DNA of 13,687 nucleotides, taken from NCBI GenBank assembly GCA_003553165.1, contig PUOZ01000302.1, forward strand, positions 1 to 13,687. Direction: 5' to 3'. The position numbers and the translations under genes are program-made. Of the stretch, positions 7,529-13,687 are shown piece by piece; within the stretch, counting starts at the first letter, position 1; every line of letters begins with the position of its first letter. The notes below the pieces were generated by a model, which saw only the letters and a program-made list of their open reading frames with translations, was not told the DNA's origin and searched no databases. Origin of the DNA: Thioalkalivibrio sp. (GTDB lineage Bacteria; Pseudomonadota; Gammaproteobacteria; Ectothiorhodospirales; Ectothiorhodospiraceae).

Positions 7529-8247
7529 CTTGCCGCATCACGGCCCGTCCAGTCCCCCATGCGAGCCCTCAGGCGCACCAGTGCCTGGCCATGCAGCTGG
7601 CAGACCCGCGACTCACTGACGCCGAGCACCTCGCCGATTTCGCGCAGGTTGAGCTCATCGTCATAGTACAGCGACATCACCAGCTTCTCCCTTTCCGGCA
7701 ACCCATCGACCTCCTTCGCGAGCGCTTCCCGAAAGTCCCCCTCCTGAAGCCGTTGCAGGGGGTCCGGTTCGCTGCCCGGCAACCGGTTCTCACCCTCCGA
7801 TTCCGGCTCGAACATATCCTCGAAGCTCAGCACCCGGCAGCTCACCGCATCCGCCACCATGCGCTGGTATTCTTCCAGCCGCACATCGAGCTCCTCGGCC
7901 ACCTCCTGCGGCCGCGCCTCCCGCCCTTCCCGATGCTCCACGGCGCGCATGGCCTCGCTGACCCGACGCGCGTTGCGGTGCACCGAGCGCGGCGTCCAGT
8001 CGGAGCGTCGCACCTCGTCCAGCATCGCCCCGCGAATGCGGATGCCGGCATAGGTCTCAAAGCTGGCCCCCTTCCCCGCGTCATACTGCCGCGCCGCCTC
8101 GAGCAGCCCCACCACCCCCGCCTGGATCAGGTCGTCCACCTGCACATCGGCGGGCAGCCGTCCCAGCAGATGGTAGGCAATGCGCTTGACCAGCGGCACA
8201 TGCCGCTGGACCAGCTGATTGCGATCCACTGGGTCGGGCGCGTACAT
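7525..8247 (-). CDS. fliA: FliA, flagellar sigma factor sigma-28
   Basis: FliA is the alternative sigma factor for late flagellar, motility and chemotaxis genes and is normally held inactive by the anti-sigma factor FlgM. The 240-residue product is close to the 239 residues of the E. coli protein. Sigma region 2 spans about residues 14-85 (LVKRIAYHLLGRLPADVQVD, then the -10-binding part GIRIRGAMLDEVRRSDWTPR). Region 3 is about 90-150. Region 4 with its helix-turn-helix is about 182-232 (LPEREKLVMSLYYDDELNLR, then GVSESRVCQLHGQAL). The frame is open upstream to an ATG at 8352, but the conserved FliA N-terminus begins at the ATG at 8247, 2 bases after the fleN stop. No clear ribosome binding site is visible, so translation is probably coupled to fleN. 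The stop codon lies inside a 14-base perfect palindrome. Confidence 0.97.
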   Translation of the reverse strand: MYAPDPVDRNQLVQRHVPLVKRIAYHLLGRLPADVQVDDLIQAGVVGLLEAARQYDAGKGASFETYAGIRIRGAMLDEVRRSDWTPRSVHRNARRVSEAMRAVEHREGREARPQEVAEELDVRLEEYQRMVADAVSCRVLSFEDMFEPESEGENRLPGSEPDPLQRLQEGDFREALAKEVDGLPEREKLVMSLYYDDELNLREIGEVLGVSESRVCQLHGQALVRLRARMGDWTGRDAAS

Positions 8248-8249
8248 GG

Positions 8250-9197
8250 CTAGACCGGAAAGGATGACAGGCCCCGGTCGCCGAGACCGGAACCCACCAG
8301 CCGTTCGACGAAGAATTCGATCCGCCCGCTGCTCCCGGCAGGTACAGGCCATTTATCGGCATTGCGGGCCAGATCCTTGAATGCCCTGGCTGCCGGACTC
8401 GACGGGAAGGCCTCGGTAACCGCCTTCTGGCGCTGCACGGCCTTGCGGAGATATTCGTCGTGCGGCACGGAACCCGCGTAATCCAGGGTCACGTCGAGAA
8501 AACGGTCGCACACCGCCGTGAGCTTGGCGAACAGCGACCTGCCCTCCTCCGGGCCACGCACCATGTTGGCGAGCACCCGCACCCTGGACACCCCGTGATC
8601 CCGGCTGAGCACCTTGATCAGCGCGTAGGCGTCGGTGATCGAGGCGGGCTCGTCACAGACCACCACCAGCACCTCCTGCACCGCCCGACAGAAGCTGAGC
8701 ACACTGTCGTGCAGGCCCGCCGCGGTATCGACGATCAGGACATCGACGGGCCGGTGCAATTCACTGAAGGCGCGGATGATGCCGACATGCTCGGCCGGAC
8801 CCAGGTCCGCCATGCGCGCGACACCGGAGGCCGCCGGCACGATGGTGATTCCGGCGGGCCCCGAAACCAGGGTTTCCTCCAGGCCGATCTCGCCGTTCAG
8901 CACGTGCGACAGATTCTTCCGCGGCTGCAGGCCCAGCAGCACGTCGACGTTGGCCAGCCCGAGGTCGGCATCCATCAGCATGACCTCGCGCCCGCCCTGG
9001 GCCAGCGCTACGGAAAGATTCACGGAGACATTGGTCTTGCCCACGCCCCCCTTGCCGCTGGCCACCGCGATCACCTGCACCGGGCGGGGTGCGCTCATGC
9101 GGCGCAACCCTGCTGCCTGATCGTCATGCTGAAACATGGCTGTGCCCACTCCGGTTGGGTTGGGGTTGGCGAGGGACATGCCCGTGGGCATTCCCAT
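8250..9197 (-). CDS. fleN: FleN/FlhG, MinD-like ATPase limiting flagellar number
   Basis: FleN (FlhG) is a MinD/ParA-family ATPase that restricts flagellar number; in Pseudomonas it antagonises FleQ, and it stimulates the GTPase of FlhF. The deviant Walker A motif KGGVGKT is at residues 50-56, and the Walker A' region MDADLGLANVDV follows about 25 residues later. An N-terminal helix carries DQAAGLR at residues 26-32, an exact match to the DQAxxLR motif by which FlhG activates FlhF, so translation must begin at or before the ATG at 9137. I chose 9197 because GGGAAG lies about 7 bases upstream and the fleN frame keeps high third-position GC across the flhF overlap; 9179 and 9137 are alternatives. 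With 9197 the overlap with flhF is 74 bases. The C-terminal amphipathic region is typical of MinD-type membrane binding. The TAG stop is 2 bases before fliA. Confidence 0.95.
   Translation of the reverse strand: MGMPTGMSLANPNPTGVGTAMFQHDDQAAGLRRMSAPRPVQVIAVASGKGGVGKTNVSVNLSVALAQGGREVMLMDADLGLANVDVLLGLQPRKNLSHVLNGEIGLEETLVSGPAGITIVPAASGVARMADLGPAEHVGIIRAFSELHRPVDVLIVDTAAGLHDSVLSFCRAVQEVLVVVCDEPASITDAYALIKVLSRDHGVSRVRVLANMVRGPEEGRSLFAKLTAVCDRFLDVTLDYAGSVPHDEYLRKAVQRQKAVTEAFPSSPAARAFKDLARNADKWPVPAGSSGRIEFFVERLVGSGLGDRGLSSFPV
8353..8380 (-). promoter_or_regulatory. Candidate sigma-28 (FliA) promoter inside fleN, upstream of fliA
   Basis: The minus strand reads TCAAGGAT, then 12 bases, then GCCGATAA. 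The -10 element matches the sigma-28 consensus at all eight positions and the -35 element has the TCAAG core seen in sigma-28 promoters. The spacer is one base longer than the usual 11. Predicted start near 8346, about 100 bases upstream of the fliA ATG, so it could give autoregulated expression of fliA and the downstream che genes. The motif lies in codons of the fleN C-terminus (residues N-A-D-K), so chance is possible. Confidence 0.4.
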
Positions 9198-10416
9198 CCC
9201 GCTCTTCCCTGTCTTCGGACGCGAGCGAAACGGCCCGGCTGACCAGACGTTCCGCCCGTGCGGATGATAAATCCTCCGGCACGCGCTGTCCCTCGCTGAC
9301 GTACATCAGCGGCAGCCCGCCCGCGCACAGTGCCGACAGCGCCGGCCCGAGACTGACGGCCTCGTCCACCTTGGTCAACACGACACCCTCCAGGGACAGG
9401 CGACCGAAGGCGCGGAAGATCTCTTCCATGACCGCTTGCTGCGTATTCGCAGCCACCACCAGCAGAGGCCGCTGATGGGGAATGGCGGCAAGGCCGGCGA
9501 TCTCCTCGACCAGGCTCAGATCCCTCTGGCTCATGCCGGCGGTGTCCACGAAGATCCGCTGCTTGCCCTGCAGCCCCGACAGGATGTCGTGCAGCTCCCC
9601 GGCCGTCTGCGCAAGATGCACGGGGACGCCAAGAATCTGCCCGAAGGTCTGCAATTGGCGATAGGCCCCGATGCGGTAGGCATCGGTGGTCACCAGCGCC
9701 AGCGAATGACGACCGTAGGCCTGCACGTGCCGCGCCGCGAGTTTGGCCACGGTCGTGGTCTTGCCGACGCCGCTCGGCCCCACCAATGTCACGATCCCTT
9801 CCGGGGCGTGGCTGGTTTCGGGGGCGACCGGAATCCGCCGCGCCAGATGCTGCAGCGCTTCGCGCCAGGCGTGCTCACGGCTGTTGAGGTGGCGGACCTT
9901 CCCGGCAATGTCGCGCGCCAGGGCCGGATCGAGTCCCAGGTATTCCAGATCGCGTATCAACTGGGCCCGCTCCGGCTCCCTGAGCGAGAGATCGTTCCAC
10001 GCAAGGCTCGCCAGCTGATCCTGCAACATCCCGCGCAAACTCTCGATCTCCCGCTGCATGGCCACCAGTGCCGGATCCTGGGACCAGACGATCCCCGGAG
10101 CGCGGGTCGCCGCAGACGGGCCCGCGGAGTCCGGGGGTTCCGCCGCGCGGGCCGGCCGCGACCTTGGCGCCGGCGTATCCAGCAGCGCCATGACATCGTC
10201 GGCACCGGGTGCGGCTGCCGCTTCCCGGGGCGTCTCCGCCCCCTGCTCGCCGGCCATCCCGGTCACGAGTTCCTGATCGTAGTCCATGGCGGAGACGATC
10301 TCGATGCCCCCCTCCACCCGGCGGCTGGAGAGAATGACCGCGTCCGGGCCCTGCTCCTCCCGCACCATCCGGATCGCCTGACGCATGTCGGAAGCGAAAA
10401 AGCGTCTGATTTTCAT
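9124..10416 (-). CDS. flhF: FlhF, SRP-type GTPase for polar flagellum placement
   Basis: FlhF is a signal-recognition-particle family GTPase that localises the first flagellar components to the cell pole. The 430-residue product has the three-part family layout. The N-terminal B domain starts with MKIRRFFASDMRQAIRMVRE, and an Ala/Pro/Arg-rich linker covers about residues 60-110. The helical N domain covers about 115-200, followed by the G domain with P-loop GPSGVGKTTT at 213-222, DTAG at 291-294 and TKVD at 348-351. The start is fixed by the conserved N-terminus; the ribosome binding site is weak (GGACACC). The last 30 or so residues form an unconserved hydrophilic tail that overlaps the start of fleN and has lower third-position GC than the fleN frame. 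Its partner FleN is encoded directly downstream. A sigma-54-like promoter lies upstream. Confidence 0.97.
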   Translation of the reverse strand: MKIRRFFASDMRQAIRMVREEQGPDAVILSSRRVEGGIEIVSAMDYDQELVTGMAGEQGAETPREAAAAPGADDVMALLDTPAPRSRPARAAEPPDSAGPSAATRAPGIVWSQDPALVAMQREIESLRGMLQDQLASLAWNDLSLREPERAQLIRDLEYLGLDPALARDIAGKVRHLNSREHAWREALQHLARRIPVAPETSHAPEGIVTLVGPSGVGKTTTVAKLAARHVQAYGRHSLALVTTDAYRIGAYRQLQTFGQILGVPVHLAQTAGELHDILSGLQGKQRIFVDTAGMSQRDLSLVEEIAGLAAIPHQRPLLVVAANTQQAVMEEIFRAFGRLSLEGVVLTKVDEAVSLGPALSALCAGGLPLMYVSEGQRVPEDLSSARAERLVSRAVSLASEDREERDGNAHGHVPRQPQPNRSGHSHVSA

Positions 10417-10509
10417 GGTGTCCGCCCGTCAGTAACCGTTGACCCAAGGAATACCGGGCGCAGGCCGCCGGCCACCGTTCGCGGCGCCGGGCCGCACCGT
10501 TCCGTCTCC

Positions 10510-10525
10510 TGCAACACTCGCGCCA
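10510..10525 (-). promoter_or_regulatory. Candidate sigma-54 (-24/-12) promoter for flhF
   Basis: On the minus strand the sequence reads TGGCGCGAGTGTTGCA. Against the sigma-54 consensus TGGCACG-N4-TTGCW, the only fixed position that differs is the A, which is G here. The invariant GG and GC have the required 10-base separation. The predicted transcription start is near 10499, giving a leader of about 83 bases before the flhF ATG. In polar flagellates such as Pseudomonas, flh genes belong to the RpoN/FleQ-dependent class, so location and type agree. Functional use is inferred. Confidence 0.65.
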
Positions 10526-10549
10526 CGCCGCTTATCCCCATGTCCGCAC

Positions 10550-12652
10550 CTATTTCCCGTCCTCTCTTCCCACCGTGGCCACCACGCGGATGCGCTTGTT
10601 GTCCGGTATCTCCGTGTAGGCCAGCACATGCAGCCCTCGCACGGCGGACCTCAGCCAACGCGCCATCCAGGCCCGAATGTCCGGGGACACCACGACGACG
10701 GTGGGCTCCCCCGCCATCTCCTGCCGCTGAGCGGCCTCGGCGATGGACTTCTGAAGCCTCTCGGCGAGTCCGGGTTCGATACCCAGGCCACCGCCTCCGG
10801 CCCCTTGCGAGGACTTCTGCAAGATCTGTTCCAGAGAAGGATCCAGCGCGATCAGGGGCAGCTCCGGCGCCGTTCCCACGATGTTCTGCACGATCGACCG
10901 TGCCAGGGCAACCCGCACGGCGGCGGTCAGAACGCCGGGATCCTGACTCTTGCTGCCATGCTCCGCCAAGGTTTCGGCGATGGTGCGCAGATCGCGGATC
11001 GAGACCTGCTCCGCCAGCAGGTTCTGCATCACCTTCAGCACCACCCCCAGGTTGAGGATCTTGGGCACCAGGTTTTCCATCAGCTTCGGCGAATGCCGCC
11101 CGAGCACGTCCAGCATGTGCTGCACCTCCTCGTGCCCCAGGAGCTCGTGGGCGTGCTCCTTCAGCAACTGCGAGAGATGGGTCGCGACCACCGTGCCCGC
11201 GTCGACCACGGTGTAGCCCAGCCCCTGTGCCTGCTCCCGAAGCGCGGGATCGATCCAGACCGCATCCAGACCGAACGTCGGATCCTTGGTCGCCGTGCCC
11301 TGAATCTCTCCGAACACCCGGCCGGGATTGATCGCCAGCTCCTGATCGGTGTACACCTCGCCCTCGCCGACGGTCACTCCCATCAGCGCGATCCGGTACT
11401 GGCTGGGTCCCAGGTCGAGGTTGTCGCGGATGTGCACCGGCTGGATCAGGAAACCCAGTTCCTGGGAAAGCTTGCGGCGCACGCCCTTGATACGGCCCAT
11501 CAGCTGCCCGCCCTGGCTGCGGTCCACCATGGGAATCAGCCGATAGCCGACCTCCAGGCCCACCAGGTCCACGGGCGGCACGTCGTCCCAGGACAGCTCC
11601 TTCATTTCGGGACTCGACGCCGCGGCGCCACCGTGGGGCAGCGGTTCGACCAGCAGGTCCTCCTCGTCGGCGGCCGCACGCCGTTGCGCGTTCAGATAGG
11701 CGCTGGAAGCCATCAGCGCGGCCAGGGAGAGGAACACCAGGTTGGGCATGCCCGGCACCAGACCCAGCGAACCCACCACGCCGGCGGCCACGTAGAGGGC
11801 GCGCGGGGTGGCGAACATCTGCTGAAAGACCTGCTTCCCCATGTCCTGGGAGGCCGAGACCCGGGTGACGATGATGGCGGTGGCCGAAGACAGCAGCAGC
11901 GACGGGATCTGGGCCACCAGTCCGTCGCCGATGGTCAGCAGCACGTAGTTGGTGGCGGCGTCGCCCAGCGACATCGCGTGCTGGATGGTCCCGATGACCA
12001 GGCCGCCGATGATGTTGATGACCAGGATCAGGATGCCGGCGATCGCATCGCCGCGCACGAACTTGCTGGCGCCGTCCATGGAACCGTAGAAATCCGCCTC
12101 CTGGGCGATCTCCTCGCGCCGACGCCGGGCATCGTCCTGAGAGACCAGGCCGGCATTGAGGTCGGCGTCGATCGCCATCTGCTTGCCCGGCATGGCATCC
12201 AGGGTGAACCGGGCGCTCACCTCCGAGACGCGTCCCGCACCCTTGGTCACCACCACGAAGTTGATGATCACCAGGATCAGGAACACCACCAGGCCCACGG
12301 CGTAGTTGCCCCCGACGACAAAGTCGCCGAAGGCCTGGATCACGTTGCCGGCCGCGTCGGTTCCGGTGTGGCCGTTCAGCAGGATCACCCGCGTCGACGC
12401 CACGTTCAGGGCCAATCGCAACAGGGTCGCCACCAGCAGCACGGTCGGGAACACCGCGAACTCGAGCGGCCGGGGCGTGTACACGGCGACCAGGATCACC
12501 ACAAGGGACAGCGCGATGTTGAAGGTGAACAACACGTCCAGCGCCAGCGGCGGCAGCGGGATGACCAGCATTACCAGCATCGCCATCAGCAGGATGGGCG
12601 TCACCATGCCGGCCTTGCCGGCGTTCTTCAGGCCATCGAAAAAGGCGGACAT
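10550..12652 (-). CDS. flhA: FlhA, flagellar type III export gate protein
   Basis: FlhA is the large inner-membrane export-gate protein; its membrane part takes part in proton-driven export and its cytoplasmic ring docks chaperone-substrate complexes. The 700-residue product is the usual family length. About eight hydrophobic segments fill residues 15-315. The conserved FHIPEP-family signature is at residues 148-169 (RFTLDAMPGKQMAIDADLNA and following), and the conserved loop with GDAIAG at 201-206 includes an Asp matching the functionally essential one. The soluble C-terminal domain runs from about 330 to 700. The ATG is preceded by GGGAGGA about 7 bases upstream, a good ribosome binding site, and begins 3 bases after the flhB stop. 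The gene ends in TAG and is followed by a 133-base gap holding a sigma-54-like promoter for flhF. Confidence 0.98.
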   Translation of the reverse strand: MSAFFDGLKNAGKAGMVTPILLMAMLVMLVIPLPPLALDVLFTFNIALSLVVILVAVYTPRPLEFAVFPTVLLVATLLRLALNVASTRVILLNGHTGTDAAGNVIQAFGDFVVGGNYAVGLVVFLILVIINFVVVTKGAGRVSEVSARFTLDAMPGKQMAIDADLNAGLVSQDDARRRREEIAQEADFYGSMDGASKFVRGDAIAGILILVINIIGGLVIGTIQHAMSLGDAATNYVLLTIGDGLVAQIPSLLLSSATAIIVTRVSASQDMGKQVFQQMFATPRALYVAAGVVGSLGLVPGMPNLVFLSLAALMASSAYLNAQRRAAADEEDLLVEPLPHGGAAASSPEMKELSWDDVPPVDLVGLEVGYRLIPMVDRSQGGQLMGRIKGVRRKLSQELGFLIQPVHIRDNLDLGPSQYRIALMGVTVGEGEVYTDQELAINPGRVFGEIQGTATKDPTFGLDAVWIDPALREQAQGLGYTVVDAGTVVATHLSQLLKEHAHELLGHEEVQHMLDVLGRHSPKLMENLVPKILNLGVVLKVMQNLLAEQVSIRDLRTIAETLAEHGSKSQDPGVLTAAVRVALARSIVQNIVGTAPELPLIALDPSLEQILQKSSQGAGGGGLGIEPGLAERLQKSIAEAAQRQEMAGEPTVVVVSPDIRAWMARWLRSAVRGLHVLAYTEIPDNKRIRVVATVGREDGK

Positions 12653-12655
12653 GGA

Positions 12656-13687
12656 TCAATCCTCCCGGGGCGGCGCGCGCCGCAGCAGGTCGTCCGGCAC
12701 CGGCAGGTCGGTCGGCGCTTCCGGCCGGCGTGCCGCACTCTCGCGACCGGCGGCCCGCAGCTGGTAGACGTACGCCAGCACCTGGGCGACGGCGACGTAG
12801 AGGCCTGCCGGGATCTCCTGGTCCAGACGCGTGCTGAAGTAGAGGGCGCGTGCCAGCGGCGGCGCAGCGAACAGGGGAACGTCGGCCGCGCGGGCGCGCT
12901 CGCGGATCTCGGCGGCAACCAGGTCCGCGCCCTTGGCCACCACCCGCGGCGCCCGCATGCCCGTCTGGTCGTAGCGCAGGGCGACGGCGTAGTGGGTCGG
13001 GTTGGTGACCACCACGTCGGCCTTCGGCACCTCCGCCATCATCCGGCGCCGCGAAATGTCGTGCTGAGCTTGCCGGATTTTGCTCTTGACCTCGGGCTTG
13101 CCTTCGGTCTCCTTGAACTCGTCCTTCACCTGCTGCTTGGTCATCCGCAGCTGCTTCTGGTGCGACCAGAGCTGGAACGGCACATCGATGAGTGCGACCA
13201 GGATCAGTACCGCCGCCAGCATCAGGAAGGTCCAGCCGATGATGTACCCCGCGTGCATCAGACCGCGCTCCAGCGGCTGGTGACCCAGTCCCAGCACGGT
13301 ATCCGACATCTGCCAGAGCAGTGCCCCGCCCACGGACGTGATCAGCACGAACTTCAGCAGGGTCTTGCCGAACTCCATCAACCCCTGCGAGGAAAAGATG
13401 CGCTTGAGCCCGGAGATCGGATTGAGCTTGCTCAGCTTGGGGGCCATGGCCTTGCCGGAAAAACCGCCGCCCCCCATGGACAGGGGCCCTGCCACCGCGG
13501 CGACCAGCAGCAGCGCGAACAGCGGCAGCAGCATGATCAGCGCCTCGGAGATGCGCAGCAGCAGCATTTCATGCAATACGCCCGGCTCGAACATCATTTC
13601 CCGTTCGACGGTGAAGCTGGCCCGCAGGATGTCCTGCAGACGCCCGAGAATGCCGCCGCCCATGATCAGCAGCCCGGCGCCGCCGCC
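12656..13687 (-). CDS. flhB: FlhB, flagellar type III export gate switch protein (5' end missing)
   Basis: FlhB is the inner-membrane export component that switches substrate specificity from rod/hook to filament subunits. The frame stays open to the right edge of the window, so about 40 N-terminal residues, including the true start, are missing; the first ATG at 13663 is internal. About 343 residues are visible. Hydrophobic segments in the first half are the membrane domain. The charged linker rich in K, E and Q leads to the diagnostic autocleavage motif NPTH at 12992-13003 (context VVVTNPTHYAVALRY), where the family cleaves itself between N and P. The C-terminal cytoplasmic domain (FlhB-C) follows and ends in an acidic/arginine-rich tail. 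The stop lies 3 bases before the flhA start, indicating one transcript. Identification is secure; only the start is unknown. Confidence 0.96.
   Translation of the reverse strand, partial: GGGAGLLIMGGGILGRLQDILRASFTVEREMMFEPGVLHEMLLLRISEALIMLLPLFALLLVAAVAGPLSMGGGGFSGKAMAPKLSKLNPISGLKRIFSSQGLMEFGKTLLKFVLITSVGGALLWQMSDTVLGLGHQPLERGLMHAGYIIGWTFLMLAAVLILVALIDVPFQLWSHQKQLRMTKQQVKDEFKETEGKPEVKSKIRQAQHDISRRRMMAEVPKADVVVTNPTHYAVALRYDQTGMRAPRVVAKGADLVAAEIRERARAADVPLFAAPPLARALYFSTRLDQEIPAGLYVAVAQVLAYVYQLRAAGRESAARRPEAPTDLPVPDDLLRRAPPRED

Noticed and set aside
10413..10541. 42-codon minus-strand frame in the flhA-flhF gap, ending with ATGA overlap on the flhF start
   Set aside because: It spans the sigma-54-like promoter and its predicted start site, uses rare codons such as ATA and CGA, has lower third-position GC than the neighbours, lacks a good ribosome binding site, and its product resembles nothing I know.

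Overview
The window is a contiguous flagellar and chemotaxis gene cluster. Every recognisable gene lies on the minus strand, so transcription runs from right to left in these coordinates. The DNA is GC-rich with strong G/C preference at third codon positions. Gene order and protein features (FlhF and FleN present, a long CheZ, the MotC/MotD pair, FliA next to CheY) match polar-flagellated Gammaproteobacteria of the Pseudomonas type. A halophilic or sulfur-oxidising gammaproteobacterium would fit the high GC, but the sequence does not settle the genus.

Layout in transcription order. First comes the export apparatus: flhB (5' end cut off by the right edge) and flhA, 3 bases apart. Next is the flagellar placement and number module: flhF, then fleN (flhG) overlapping its end. 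fliA (sigma-28) follows 2 bases after fleN. The chemotaxis block is then cheY, cheZ (ATGA overlap with cheY), cheA, cheB. The second stator pair motC and motD follows, and finally cheW. About 300 bases without a convincing gene separate motD from cheW. The last 181 bases after cheW hold a strong stem-loop and several smaller hairpins but no recognisable gene.

How the genes work together. FlhA and FlhB form the export gate that secretes flagellar subunits. FlhF marks the pole where the flagellum is built and FleN limits the number. FliA transcribes late flagellar and chemotaxis genes. CheW couples receptors to the kinase CheA, which phosphorylates CheY (motor binding) and CheB (receptor demethylation); CheZ removes phosphate from CheY. 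MotC and MotD form stator units that drive rotation. No cheR, receptor or flagellin gene is in the window.

The most useful finds beyond the gene list are three promoter-like sites. A near-consensus sigma-54 site lies in the flhA-flhF gap. A sigma-28 site with perfect -10 and consensus spacing lies just before motD. A second sigma-28-like site lies inside the end of fleN, before fliA. Also notable are a duplicated acidic helix motif in the CheA linker that resembles the CheZ C-terminal peptide, and the absence of parC/parP between motD and cheW. I see no sign of a new defence, mobile or biosynthetic system; this is a largely standard locus with some regulatory detail worth testing.
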